Origin: Sindora glabra
Taxonomy: Eukaryota; Streptophyta; Magnoliopsida; Fabales; Fabaceae
Length of the DNA: 64,000 bases
Direction of reading: 5' to 3'
Assembly (NCBI GenBank): GCA_020226215.1
Contig: CM035233.1
Location: 49,499,751-49,563,750, forward strand
Shown here: piece after piece, positions 23,917 through 36,925 of the stretch
How positions within the stretch are numbered: position 1 is the first letter of the stretch
How the letters are laid out: the number at the start of each line of letters is the position of its first letter
Made by a program: the position numbers and the translations under genes
Notes under the pieces: generated by a model
Told to the model about the DNA's origin: nothing
What the model saw: only the letters and a program-made list of their open reading frames with translations
The model's database searches: none

Positions 23917-25205
23917 CAAAGGTGTACATAGGCCAAGTTAATCGGGTTCAAATAGTATTTTTTATATTAAATAACAAAAAAAAGCATGGCCCGAACTCGG
24001 GCTTAGCCCGACCGTAAAAAAAAATCAATTAGTCTGAGCCTAGCCTAATGAGAATTTAGTAAGCTCGAATCATACCCAAAAGCCCAAACAAAACATGAAA
24101 AGAAACAACTCAACCAAAACTTGATATGAACAATTGAGGAAAAAAAAGGGAAAATTATAACCAAAGCTTTACATTTTATTCCTTAATGGTGAATGCGAAG
24201 GACTTCTATGCTTTTCAAGGATGATATTAATAATCTTGTAAAAAAAAGTAAGTTTGCCTTTTTTAGGCAAAAAGGAAAATAGTTCTATAATGATGGAAGT
24301 GACGGTAAAATACTAGGTACGAGCTGTCTTCCAAAGTAATATGAATGCTAATGTAAGAGTATCATATAATAATATATAGCCACATAAATCAAATGAATTA
24401 AGCTATGATAAATGCTAACCTAAAGAGCAATATTTGCCTTTAAGTCTTTGAAAGTGTAGCCAGGCAAGGTTAATTTTATTTATGAATTGATTCCTTTCTC
24501 GTTGAAAGGTTCACCAGAGTTAAAAAAAACTCAAAAGAATGATGGATGAAAAAAAATCAAAGCAAACAATGACCAACCAATAAGACATTCATAGTTACAG
24601 CCACCAATCCATTCATAGTTATAACTAACAATAAAAACAAATTGAAAGTAGACAAATGCAAGAGTAGAGAAAATAAATCAAAATTATAAACCCACTTAAC
24701 TAAATGGAAAAATGCTATAATGAATAGTAATCTTCTCAGCAACCTTAACTTCAATGAAGAAATGGTGATCTTCGTAACTGCAGTGCAATTGGCTTTAAGA
24801 AGGACAAAGAATATCATTGGAGAACACTAAATGACTAGTGGATGTAGTGGTGAAATGGCAAAAGCAAAAGGCAATTACGGCTTAGGCATTTCAGTAAAGG
24901 GAAACTGAAGATAATAAACCTTAAGGATTTCGATAGGGGAGATAAATCTCTGGATTCTGAGATTTCTACATTTTAGCTTAGGTAACTTTTAGGATTATTA
25001 AAAAATAATAAAATATTATTAATATTCGGGCAGGTTGAGTCACAAGCCGAGTCTTTAAGTAGAACTCGAGCTTGAGTCAATTATATTTGAGCTATAAAAA
25101 AAGGCCTGTTTACTAATCGGGTTAAAAAAAGAGACCTAAATATACTTTTTTTAGCAAGGTGAGCTTGTTAAGTTGGGTGGGTCGCCTGATTCATGTACAC
25201 CCCTA
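23917..25205. mobile_element. hAT-type element inserted in the integrase/RT region
   Basis: The left end CAAAGGTGTACATAGG and the reverse complement of the right end (TAGGGGTGTACATGAA) share GGTGTACAT. Subterminal CCCGAACTCGGGCTTAGCCC-type words are typical of plant hAT elements. It separates the copia integrase C-terminal piece WGYKAEVKPY (right) from KLDSKIVFGFFIGY (left). A clean 8-bp duplication is not visible, perhaps because the flanks have decayed. No transposase was recognised in the 1.29 kb. Confidence 0.7.
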
Positions 25206-26400
25206 ATAGCAAAAATGTACGGCTTTACCTCTGCTTTATAACCCCAAATGTAGAAATAATAAAGTTAATTTCTTACCATTCAACAATTCATATGGAGTCA
25301 TAGGTATAGATTTACTTAGTACTTGATTCAATATATAGCCTGCAGTTTTCAATATTCCTTCCCATTAAAAAGTCTAAAAGTGTAGAATGGAAATACATAC
25401 ATCTAACCATATCAAGAAATGTTCTATTTCTTCTTTTAGTCATTCCATTGTACTATAATATACTAGGTATAATGTAACTAGTCTCAATGCCACACTTTTA
25501 CAGATACCTAGTAAAAGAACCTAGGTTTCTCCCAATTTTATCATATCTACCATAGGACTCTCTTCCTCGATCAAAATTAACACACTTGATTTTCTTATTG
25601 TACTTAAGCTTAACTATTGCCTTAAATATCTTGAATGCATCCAAGTACTCTGAATTTTCTGCAAGCAATTTTATTTATTCGAAATGTAAATAATCATTAA
25701 TAAAAGTGATGAAGTATCTCTAATGTCTTATAGCTGCAAATGTGATGGTACCATAAATATTGGAATGAATAAGTTCTAACCCTTTTTATCTTTTAACTAT
25801 CTTTTCGTTTCTGACCTTGGTAGTAAGCTTCTATTTAATACAATCCATATAAGTGCCTAGATCAAAGAAGTCTAAATTGTGTAAAACATCTTCTCGAATC
25901 AACCTCTGCATTCAGTTTCTAAAAATATGACCTAAATGCCTATGTTATAGCATTAAGAAGTTTTCTTTAATTTTATTTCTTTTCTTCCCTATGATTGTAT
26001 TAACAGTATTGAAGGAACTTAAATAAAAATTTAACCTCCATAATCTATATATCAATTCACCAATCCCTATCATAATTAAGCCTTAGAACAAATCCACTGT
26101 CTTACTTCTAAAATTATAAGAATACCTTTAGAGATTAATGCTATAACAAATATCAGATTCCTTTTCATGAAAAGCACAAAGACCACATCTTTTAGTATTA
26201 ACTCATGTTCAGTAGACAAACTACATATACATATCCCTAATAAGCTTTACTCCTACTTTCTCATCATTTCCCACTTTAATAACTAATTTATCATTGTCTA
26301 GTTTTCTAGAATTTCTCAACAATTGAAAAGAATTAGTAATGTGAATTATGGAATCAGTATCTAGCCACCACATATTTGATTACACATCTACTAGATTGGA

Positions 26401-27799
26401 TTCAAAACAAATATTGGCCTAATCCTCTCTTATTGTTCTATTCGGCTTCTTTTTAGAGTTTTGTTACATAGTGACAAAGGAAAAATACATTAAACATTAA
26501 TGCATGTGTAATGTAATCAAGCTAATGTTTTTCTTGTAATATTTAAATATACAACCTTATATAGTATCATGTTATAAAATCTAATACCAAGGGGCATTTT
26601 AGACTTTACAATATAATACAAGAGTAAAATATCATGCTTCTAAAATACTAACACTAAAGGGTATTTAAGTAATTTAGACATATAACACTTATCTCTACAC
26701 TTATATTATAACTAACAAGTTACATTAACCATATAATGCCAAAGGCATTTAAGATAAGTACATAATTACACAAATTTTTATGGTATAGTGTAAGTTATTG
26801 TAATTTTCTTTTAATAAATATAACTTTAAAAATTATTAAAATACATAAACAATGTCTAAAATTCCACAAAAAAATTCAGATAGCGAACAATATAACAAAG
26901 AATATATAGTAAAAATTTAGGCTTAAAATAAGTGTATTTAGATATTCAAATAAAATGGATAAAAATAATTTAAAATATTTTTATTTTAAAAAATTCCAAA
27001 AAAAACTATCAAAAAGTGCTTGGAGAGTGGAGCACATCAATGTGCTCACCATTAACAAGGTGGTGTGTGTCCCCGATGAACCAACTACATGATTAGTTAT
27101 ATGCATGAGCACATTATTCATCATTTTCATGCAGAAATGGAACCCGCAAGTTTGTTTTTAACTTAGTTCCTACGCGGCACAAACCTAGCTATTCCCAACC
27201 AATTTTAATGTGATTTTTAGTACATATCATGCCTAGTAACCTCCTATCATGCAATCTAACTGTTTCTAGCCTAAAACAATTTGGTCGTATGATGATTCAA
27301 GTTTTTAAAAAAGCTTATAATTCGGCCACAAAGGTTTTAATTTTCAAAAGGATTTTTTACATGTTTTATGATGTTTCACAAACACCATCATCCCAACAAC
27401 CCTGCTTTTAACTATCCATTGTTATCTCTTAATCCTTTCTAAATTACATAGCACAATATGGAAGTTTCCTACACAATAATGGCAGTATTGATACTATTCA
27501 TACTAGGTTCTAATTTTTTGTAGTATTTTTATGTTATCCTTAGCAAAAACATGGTTCTGTTTTAGATATCTTCTGGGTCTTATATTTATTTTTCAAGTTT
27601 TTACACACATAGAACCATATAAACAAACTAATCATAGCAGAAAACACTATACATATACAAGATCAAATTTGTTAAACAACTATGGAAGCATATACCTAAT
27701 AGCAATTACTTATTTTATCATTGGCATAAATTCATGAAAAGGTTGATAATCATCATTCAAAATTCCCTAAAATTAACCATAATAGAAAGCAAAAACCAA
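26401..27799 (-). other. Expected gag/leader region, not recognisable
   Basis: By position this should hold the leader and gag of the copia element. I found no convincing gag domain or CCHC zinc knuckle; the sequence is AT-rich with many stops. Confidence 0.4.
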
Positions 27800-27812
27800 G
27801 CTCAAATATCAG
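27800..27812 (-). other. Primer-binding site remnant
   Basis: The minus strand reads CTGATATTTGAGC just downstream of the 5' LTR end. This is recognisably related to the plant initiator tRNA-Met primer site TGGTATCAGAGC, with several changes. Confidence 0.6.
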
Positions 27813-27813
27813 T

Positions 27814-28238
27814 TGATGGAAAATTTCATGGAAAATTTATTCACCACTGATCATGGCTTTTAATTGCAATATGATAAGGAGAAAGCAAAATAAATTAATT
27901 AATAAATTAACATAGTATTTTATATATAATACTTGCCATCCATTGAGCAAGCACTTCACTAATGTACTAAAAATCCTTCCTTCAACAATATTTCAATTCT
28001 AGTGCAATAGGTCTCATCAATAAAGCAGAAAAGCTTAGATCTAGAGAGATGTAAAATAAGGATCCCATATATACATTACTCAATTTAGGTTTTGGATCAT
28101 ATTTATCATATAATCTAAATTCATTTTACTAATGTTAAGTCTAAGTACTTGTTTACCTATTCAATTATGTTACATAAAGCCTAATTAATAATAATCTTTT
28201 TATTAATAAATTATGTATAATTTACAAAAATATTAACA
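27814..28238 (-). repeat. 5' LTR of the copia element (right copy)
   Basis: Starts TGATGGAAAATTTCATGG and ends AAAATATTAACA. The length is 425 bp versus 424 bp for the partner at 19918-20341, with substitutions and small indels throughout. Confidence 0.85.
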
Positions 28239-28323
28239 TAAAATGCATTATAAATACCATTAAAATTATGATAATTTAGTTATAATTTTGATTAATTATG
28301 AGATTATGACTTATTAAAAAGTA

Positions 28324-28824
28324 AAGAAAAATGCAAATTACTCTACTAAATTTAGAGTGGTTGTATTTTACCTCCATTAGCTTTGAAAATTTGTAAATCA
28401 AAATTTTAAACTATAAAAAACTTATAATTAATATTTATAATATATTTAATTATTTATTTTATTAAATTACATAATTTTAAAAAAATTAAATAAAAATATA
28501 ATATTATCTTATGATAGTTTATTACATCATTTTTATATATAATTTTTATTTTTATAATTAATACAAATTAAATTAAATTCTTGAAAATAAGTTACAAAAT
28601 TATGTTCAAAAAATGATGTAATTAAATAATATAAAATAGTATTGTGATTCTTATTTAAAAAGTTAATAGAAATTACATAATTTAATAAAATAGTTAAATA
28701 AGTGAATGTGAGTGTCAATTACAAATTTTTTATAGTTTAATGGTTTGATTTGCAAGTTTCCACAATTAGTGGGGATAAAATGCAATCATTCCAAAGTTAA
28801 CGGAAGTAATTTGCATTTTTTTAG
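28324..28824. mobile_element. MITE with AAAAATGCAAATTAC ends
   Basis: The left end AAGAAAAATGCAAATTAC and the reverse complement of the right end (CTAAAAAAATGCAAATTAC) are inverted repeats, with further similarity inward ('ggttgtattttacc' against 'gattgcattttatcc'). A 7-bp direct repeat AAAAGTA flanks it (28317-28323 and 28825-28831). Length 501 bp, non-coding. Related ends occur at 36926-37460 and, more weakly, 52428-52918. Confidence 0.7.
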
Positions 28825-28831
28825 AAAAGTA

Positions 28832-29858
28832 TTATGTATTATTTATAACATATATAATTATGTTATGCATTTTTTGTTTTATAATAGAAAATAATATATA
28901 ATTTATTTTTAAAAAATTATCATTGTATAATGATAACAGTAATGGAAGGAAAGGTATTGATTATGAATGATAAGAATGAATTGTGGCAATGGTGGAGAAG
29001 AAAATGAGATGGTAGAGGTGGAAAGAAGGAATTAGCATATAGCGATGATAATAATGACACTAGTGTTTGATATAGATTGAATAATAATAATGTTATAATA
29101 GTAATAATCAAAGCTATAAAATGGACTTCAATTTGTGGATTTAGATAGATTGAACTATTTAAAATTTAGTTTGTTTTAACTATACTTTGATATGGACCGA
29201 TATGTATAGATTGAAGTCTTACTCCGGTTTAGTCTAACCTATTTGTTTTACACCTCTAATAATGATTGTTGATGGTGGCGGGACTAGGAATAGTTGTTAG
29301 TGGTTAAATTGCAAGCCTTGATGATGACATATTTTTGCCAAAAGCAAAAGCAAGAACCTCTACATTGGTAGTAGTTACAATAGTAGTCACCGTTGTATTA
29401 GTGACTACTAATAAGGGAGGCATCAACTGATAATAATGATAGTTGATGATAATAGTGCTAATGATAATAAATTGTAATAAATAATTGGAGGAGTTGATGT
29501 AGTACAAAATTACAAATAGCTTTCTTATTTTTATTATCTTTAACACAAATTTTGCTTATTGAATTTCATCCTTTATATATGAAGTTATCAACTTCATATG
29601 AAATATGAAATTTCATGTACTAGAAAAGGACATGATACACAATTTATACATTAAATACATGATAAAATTTAATTATATAAATTATTGTACACTATTAAGC
29701 TTTATACGACTTACTAAACAAAATTTTAGAATTTCAAATATATGTAAGTGTTTTTGCAAATTATATATACCTATAAATTTCGCTTTAAATGTTCCCTCCT
29801 CTATGTTACTAATGTAAGGTGTCATTTAATTGATGAAAGTGTAACTCTTTAAGAAGTA
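28832..29858. other. Gene-free stretch with a hAT-like terminus
   Basis: No gene. At about 29255-29264 ACACCTCTAA resembles the right end of a hAT element (reverse complement TTAGAGGTGT), preceded by a subterminal region of repeated 'atagattgaa' and 'ggtttag' words. A matching left end with a target duplication was not found. Confidence 0.35.
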
Positions 29859-29870
29859 AAATATATATGG

Positions 29871-30060
29871 GTTACCAACACCTATTAGTTTAAGTGGCAA
29901 GGAGCTTGACATCTTTTAAGTAAAGTCTTATGTTTGAGCTTTGTGGATGAAGTAAACAAGCTTGAGAAAGCTCACCTTTACATTAGGTCCAATTTGGCTT
30001 GAATTTGTATTGGTTGGCAACCCAATAAGACTTACTGAATACTAGGTGGTTCATACTAAT
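29871..30060 (+). mobile_element. tRNA-derived SINE (plus strand)
   Basis: Near its start the unit has a box-A-like TTAGTTTAAGTGG and, about 45 bp on, a box-B-like GTTTGAGCT. This is the tRNA-related head followed by a tRNA-unrelated body ('ggtccaatttgg', 'attggttggcaacccaataag'). Direct repeats AAATATATATGG (29859-29870) and AAATATATATATGG (30061-30074) flank it; they are AT-rich, so the duplication is supportive rather than decisive. No open frame. Confidence 0.65.
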
Positions 30061-30392
30061 AAATATATATATGGATTGTTTGATTATATTATAGTTTTAA
30101 TTCTAGTATATAAAAGTAATATCCATAAATGATACATGTCAATCTATCAATAAAGGAAATATGAGAAGATGTCACATGACAAACCATATGACAATTAATA
30201 TAATTAAATATTAAATATTAATATTATGACAATTTCAATTATTTAAAAATTATCTACCAATTTAAAATCTAAACTAAATCTAACTTAAATTAATATATAA
30301 TTAATTAAATATTATGATTAGTAAATGACTTTTTATTATTAATTAAATATTAGATAATGAAAAATTAGGAATTTTCAAATCATCATTCCATT

Positions 30393-31090
30393 TAGGAGTC
30401 GAAATAAATCGGGCCATTCATAAACAACATATGATTTAGCTCGTTAAAGGTTTGACTTGCCTTATTTATTTAATTAAACAAACTAAGTCTAGCTTATTTG
30501 TTGAACAGGCTTAACCTATTTAACTTTAGATTTGGCTCGTTAGCCTATTAACCTAATTTATTACTTTAATTTAATCCATATATATTAATTAATTAGATGT
30601 ATTATAATTATTACTAATCTTTTATCATTGTGCCTTCTTTTCTTTTTTCATTTAGTTATCAATATTCTCAAATTTTAATGTTTATAAGTAATGAATTTAT
30701 ATTATTATATCATTTAATCTTTTCTTTTAAATAAATATGATTATTGTTTATCATGTTAAATTATTAAGACTTTTATAAAAATAGAGACAAAATTTTATTC
30801 AATGTCTTATTTATTTAACAAAATTATTATTCCTTTTTTGTTAAGAAACCTATTTGTGATATATATACCTAATTTTCCAAATATATTAATATTTATTTAT
30901 ATTTTAATAATTAATTTTAAATAGGTCAACAAATCAAACTAGACTTCTTTAATTTTATAAACAAGTTAGGTTAAGTTGAAATTATAGCCTACAAAATAAG
31001 TTACAAACTAAGTTTAAATTAATAAATTTTGAAACAAGCTTAGCCTATTTATACTAAATCCTGACTCACATTGACTTATTTCCATTCTTA
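30393..31090. mobile_element. hAT-type non-autonomous element
   Basis: An exact 8-bp direct repeat ATTCCATT flanks it (30385-30392 and 31091-31098). The ends TAGGAGTCGAAATAAAT and TAAGAATGGAAATAAGT (reverse complement of the right end) are imperfect inverted repeats. Subterminal words such as 'gctcgttaaaggtttgacttgcc' resemble other plant hAT elements. Length 698 bp, no coding capacity. Confidence 0.85.
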
Positions 31091-31394
31091 ATTCCATTGA
31101 TATTAACATTTTATTTATTTATTTTAATTATTAATATTCTTCTTCTTTCTCGTATTCTAATAATTAAATTTTATATTTCTAATTTATTATTTATATTATA
31201 ACCAATGCAATTAAATGAAAAATTAAATTAAATTTTGAATTGGAAAATATAGTAAAAACTAAAAATAAAATTAATTGAAATTTTTATTTTTAAAAATATA
31301 AAAACAATGTATTAATTTAATTAGAAATAATACATATAATCTAATGAATAATGGGGAAATGATTCACATTTCTTTTCAAATAAGAATAAGATAC

Positions 31395-32086
31395 GGGTTG
31401 CATTTCGCGTAAATAGCTAAGAGTTGATAAATTAGTTAGTAACTGATAACTGATAATTGATAACTTATAACTGATAGTTGATATCTTATAATTGATAGCT
31501 GATAAATTAGTTAAAGTATTTCATAAAATTAGTTATTAAACTAATTGAAATTAAAAAATAATATAAAAGAATATATTAATAGAAATAAATATATAATTAA
31601 AATAATTTATATTTATTTAAAAATTATATTATATTAATGCAATTAAAAAGTTTAAAATAAAATTATAATATTTAATATTTAATTAATTATATTTTATAAA
31701 TATATATTTATTTACTTATATTTTATTTTATTATTTATTATACAATTATATTTTATGTTATTATTTATTTACATATATATATTTGTAAATTAAAATTAGA
31801 ATATAATTATGTTAAAATTAAATTAATTATATTTTATAAAAATTATTTAGATTTATATGACAAAAATTATGACTTGTAAATTAATAAAATAAATAAAGAT
31901 AAATTTGGAAAGAACTTAAAGAAGTAGTAGTTTATAAAGTATAAGTTACTTTAAGTAATTTATTAAATTAAAAATTATAAACTATTTTATAAGTTAGTAT
32001 GAGAAACGCTTCTAGAGGTTAATTTATAATTTATTAATCAAGTCAATAAGTTATAAATTAACTTATTTATTATGCGAAATGGGGCC
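31395..32086. mobile_element. TIR element with GGG...ATTTCGC ends
   Basis: The left end GGGTTGCATTTCGCG and the reverse complement of the right end (GGCCCCATTTCGCAT) are inverted repeats, with looser similarity inward. The 690-bp interior is extremely AT-rich and non-coding. The target duplication is unclear. Sequence on both sides (near 31350-31390 and 32215-32255) is itself similar, so it may sit in an older duplicated repeat. Confidence 0.5.
31441..31510. repeat. Short tandem repeat of ACTGATA-like units
   Basis: Seven-to-ten-base units of the form AACTGATA/ATTGATA/AGTTGATA recur about eight times just inside the left end of the surrounding TIR element. Confidence 0.7.
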
Positions 32087-35000
32087 ATGATCTATAATCA
32101 AATTAATTTTATGATAATCAATAATTTTAAATTGGTAAAAAATAATGATATCAAACAAAATTTTTTTATCCCTTTCAATTTAAATAAGAAATATAATCTA
32201 ATCAATATTAAAGAAAAGAATTCACATCCTTATTCAAATTAGAATAAGATGTAATATATAATTAATTTAATTTTAATTTTATAATAATCAATAATTTTGA
32301 ATTGATAAAAATAATTAATATCGAGAAGAGGATTTTCACCCCTCCTTGATTATAAAAAGGATGCGAAGAATAACTTAAGGAGGAAGAGAAAAAAGATGAG
32401 AAGAAAACAAAATCATTGATTATCATAAAATTAAAATTGATTGGAAGAATTTGAAAAAAATGAGCAACCAAGAGAATCATAAATAGAAGAGTAGGTGAGA
32501 GGAAAAAATTTACATATAAAAGGGGATCAACTTGGGATTAAAGAAAAAAAATAGAATGTTGAAAATAGAATTTGTCCTCCATACACTTTTAGAACTGCAT
32601 CTAATATCAAGAAAAATACTAGGAATAGTTCAATTTAAATAGCAAGTCAAAAAAGAAAAATAGTTGCAGTAATCCCACATTTAACCATCAAATGTAATAG
32701 GCTGATATTCCCTTTTGGCATCAAAAAGTAAGTGAGTTAAGATATTTTATTCATATTTTTATTTGTTTGGAATACTTGAAAATCCTATTCTTTGGATCAC
32801 ATAAAATAAAGATCATCCTTTGAAGCACTTAATAATTGAATAAAAATTTCTCTTATATTTATATTTAATATCCTAAAATAACTTATAGGTAAAAAAACCT
32901 AATTTAACTTTTGAACATCTTTATTTTCTTTTTATTATTATTTATATTATATATATAAGTTGAAATATCATAAATATCTTACCATAAACTTTAGATATTG
33001 TGTTGTGTTTTTACATCAATGACTTGTGTCGTATTTGTTCACTGTATTAATTTAAATAAAAATCTTTATTACCTTAAGAATTTAATGGATATATAGAATG
33101 AACATTATTTGAAATCTAGGTAATGTATTTATTATATTTCATAGAACTAATTTGATTTTTTTTGTCATAATTTCTCTTGTCTTCATAAACATCTTTTTGT
33201 TTATAAATCTAGGGATATTATACAATGATAGAACAAGTGACTTGAAATTTTGTTAATTTATTTCTATTTTCTGTCTCTTTTATCGAATTTAATGATAATT
33301 ATTTAATCTATACGTATTAGAAATATTCATGCCATTGGAAGGTTTTAGACTCCTTCACTAATAATGAGATAGCATAGATTGTCTAGTCATCATATATAAT
33401 GGTCATGTCTATTAATTTTAGACTCAATAGTAGCACCTTAAAAAATTAAGATTCCTTACCCTTCAGGGAAGAATCATAGGTTGTGTTAGGGTTGCATAAA
33501 AATTTAATCCATTATCATATTTGTTTATGTTCATACAAATTTATGTTAGCTTTTTAGACATTTAAAAGAATTTTGGACATTTTAAAACCTTTGTGCTCTT
33601 ATTTTATAAATAAATAATTTATGTAATTTAATTCAAATTTCATTCATTTATTCCAACTTTTAAGTTTTTATTTTTCTCTATTATTTTTATAAAATTAGAA
33701 TACTTAATTATTTGAAATTATTTCTTTATATAAGTTTTGTTTAAAACCACTAATACTTTTAAAATTAACTCACAATGTTAAATTAAATCATTTTTTCAAA
33801 TGCAAGATCATTTTTTGAATTATGTGAACTTTGATACTTCTCATACAGGTAGGTAGGCCCTTACTCATATAAATCAAGATAATTTTTATAAGTGTTAAAT
33901 CATTTCTTTCATGTTTTACAGTATTAGCTTCGACCACTCAATGAATTCATATTTCTCTATACTTTTGATAGAGTAGCAAGTGAGTGCTACTTGGAGATAG
34001 GTATATAAAATGGGGGTGGGCAGTGCGAAGTAGGCTATGGCTATATGGGCTTACCCGTAAGCCTATAAAAATGCAAAAAAAAATAAAATTGTCATGCCTA
34101 CAAGTAAATTGCATTTTTTTTTATTGTTAGGAGCGATTAAATTATTAAATACATATACATAACAATCAAAGATCGAACTTTAGATGTAGAGGAAGGAAGG
34201 CATCTTCAAGCCATTATGGCATATTAGATTGGGTTAGATTAAAAAAATTATTTTTTAAAAATATAATTGGATAAATATTTTTTAATTTTGTATAATAGGT
34301 TAGTTATATAAGGTTAAAAAATTATATTAACCTATTAGACATTGCATTAAAATTTAGGTTAGATTGAAAATTTTTTTAAATATCTAAAGGACTATAAAAA
34401 ATCTTAATATAAAAAATAAAAACTTAGGCCCACAAGAAAGGTCGTATCCACATGGACTTGTGCCTATATGGGTTTACCTATGTTAACTTGTAGAAAATGT
34501 GAGCTTCAATATAAGGAGCCTAACTCCTATCATGATCATAGGCTGCTCATGATCTTTGTATTCATTTTACATGCTTGCTAGGATATTTAAATAATTTATC
34601 TAATTTATTTTGTTTTGTAATTATTATTGTTATTATTGTTGTTGTTGTTGTTATTATTATTATTGATAGATTAATAAAACATTTTTTATCATAGTATATT
34701 ACATAATTAATATCATAGTAATTATGCCATAGTTTGTTTAACATATTTCTCACACATCATACATGTTTTATCCATTTTTTTTTCTAATTTTATCTTTGAA
34801 AATTAGTGATGATTCCTATTTTTTATTATTAAAATAGCCGTCATTCACATGCTGTGTCCTTTGGACATTATGACATTTACTAATAATTTTCTTACATGAA
34901 CAACATACTTATGATAAAATTTTATTACCAATTAATTTATTGTAGCAATTCTATTAACATTACAATACAATCATTCAAAATTATGATATAATTAAACCAT

Positions 35001-36925
35001 CACAATTAATATAATTAATTAAGTGCAACTTTAAATAAAATTCAAAATTTTAAAGAATTAAAATTAATTTAAATCAAATTTGATCTAAATTTTAAATTGG
35101 TAAATTTTTTGTAACAATCTTAATTAATTTTTAATTGTGCTAATGATTCTCCTAAATAATCAATATAATTTTAATACATTTTTATTACCAATTAATTTAT
35201 TTTTCTCAAATTTTAAAAGGTAATCATTCAAAAGGTTTTGTACAATTAATTTTTTAATTAATAAAATCAAGTGCAATATCAAATTAAAATTTTAAAGTTT
35301 CAAAATTTATATTAATATATATATATATATATATGCATATATTAATTTAAGAGGTAATGTCTTCTTTTTAATCTTAATAAACAAAACGTATTAATACTAT
35401 AAATATATAAATTAATAATAAGAAAATAATATGATAGGAAGTATATAATTGATATTAGTAGTTTTTAGAGAATTTTCATGTGAATTGATAAAATAAAAAT
35501 TTCAGCAATAATATAATAATACTCAGCCAATAAACACAATGAAAAACATTTTATTAGAAGGTGTTCAAAAATTTATTTTAGTGATAAATATATAATAATT
35601 TTCACTTGGCACACATTATAAAACATATATTACAAAGCATTAAATATTATCTTATTCTTACTTACAAAAATAAATTTTAAAAAAATTTGCTTTTTACAAA
35701 ATGTGAGAAATTATTTATTTATTTTTGTGAGTAAGAAGAACTTTGGATATATTTTTTAATTTTTCAACCTTAATTAAATAATTTTAAACATTTTTCCATA
35801 AGTTGAAAAAAATTTCACTTTCTCATACAACGGCATCCTAGTTTCTGTGTGCACAGACCTCAGAATTAAAGAGTGAGGCCAACCGTTTTCTTCAAAATCC
35901 CTCTATTCTCATTAAATTAAATACTAACACTAATCGCAATAGGAAACAAAAAGGGAAATTAAATTCATAATCACACATGAATATTTCAGGAGCATATTCC
36001 ATATGATTCATATGAAAAGGATTTTTAATTGATTGCTTGGATTATAAGTAGATAATTTGCCAAATATATTTAAATAATCTTAAATTTAATCTAAGTACGT
36101 GTTTATATCATTTATTTTATCAATATATACATTGAAAATATATATTTTATAAATAGATATTCACCATCTTATCCTTATATATTAAGCTTAAAATCAATAA
36201 AAGAGAAAAATATACATTTTTTAAGAATAAAAAGGTTAATATAATTAAATTAAATTTTAAAGAAAATGTGTGATTTAGCCTGTTTATTAAAAAATTCCAA
36301 TATAAAACATACATGAATATGGATATTAACAACCCCTTTATATGTATATAGTAATTGAATATTAGCGTGCTGACTGTATAGAAATCTGAAACACATGAAA
36401 ATAGGATTTGTTGTAAGTTAAATTTACACAATTTATTTTAATTTTGTCTACTAATTATAAAATATTTAATTTAAAATAAATTTTAATTTTAATAATTAAA
36501 GAAAATTACTGTTTGATTCATTAATTACTTTCTTTCTTGTAATAAGAAAAAAATACAATTTACCTATATATGATATGATCCTAATTACAATATGTCAACA
36601 TATGATAATAGCGTTAACAAAAAATTATATATAATTTATACCGTTAACATTTTATTCTCATGTGCTTGGTTATTTTCTTCAAATATAGCTAAATCTAACA
36701 CATATCACTTATGTGCTATTTTTCTTCATTTATTAAATTGAAATGAAGATAAAAAAATGTAATTTATATTATTAACTTTTCAATTTTTTATTTCAATCTC
36801 AAACCCTTATATCTTAATATCAAATGAGTAAATTAGGAATAATAAATGAAATTAGAAATAAATTATAGTGATTTCATGTCAAATTAGATCTAATAAGGAA
36901 GCATGTGACTTACATATAATATTAT
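32087..36925. other. Gene-free AT-rich stretch
   Basis: No credible gene; stops are frequent in every frame. It contains short direct repeats near 32100-32310 ('gataatcaataattt[t]aaattg' type words), a hAT-like region at about 34010-34550 and small TA and TTG/TTA runs near 34620-34665 and 35313-35334. Confidence 0.5.
34010..34550. mobile_element. Probable hAT-related element, ends uncertain
   Basis: The left side GGGGGTGGGCAGTGCGAAG and subterminal words ('ggctatggctatatgggctt', and 'gcccacaag' near 34430) are typical of plant hAT termini. The right side near 34540 (AGGCTGCTCATGATC) resembles the reverse complement of the left end only in part. No 8-bp duplication was found. Confidence 0.4.

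Larger units (their letters stand above)
20830..26400 (-). pseudogene. Copia gag-pol remnant (PR, IN, RT, RNase H)
   Basis: Reading leftward on the minus strand: a protease piece WWLDTDSIIHITN (about 26330-26385) in which the usual D-S/T-G reads DTD; a gag-pre-integrase piece with HRHLGHI and DCIK (about 25820-25960); an integrase core with FDRGRESYGRYDKIGRN (about 25500-25700) and MTKRRNRTFLDMVR, where the catalytic Glu of the usual ERRNR is Lys; reverse transcriptase with LHQMDVKITFLNGN, KLKKSIYGLKQAS and the active-site YVDD (22922-22933); RNase H with DYASCLDYSKSTFGFIF (22304-22461), then IKAEYVACYK and FCDNSTVVSFF (20840-21120). Stops and frame changes occur throughout. Integrase/RT is broken by the insertion 23917-25205 and RNase H by 21131-22303. 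It cannot encode an active polyprotein. Confidence 0.85.
19918..28238 (-). mobile_element. Decayed Ty1/copia LTR retrotransposon with nested insertions
   Basis: Two direct repeats of ~425 bp (19918-20341 and 27814-28238) bracket pol remnants on the minus strand in the copia order protease, integrase, reverse transcriptase, RNase H. A primer-binding site similar to initiator tRNA-Met lies just inside the right (5') LTR, and a purine run lies just inside the left (3') LTR. The flanks are CAAAA (19913-19917) and TAAAA (28239-28243), a 5-bp target duplication with one change. The LTRs are visibly diverged and pol has many stops, so the copy is old. Two hAT-type elements account for about 2.5 kb of its 8.3 kb. 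Confidence 0.88.
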
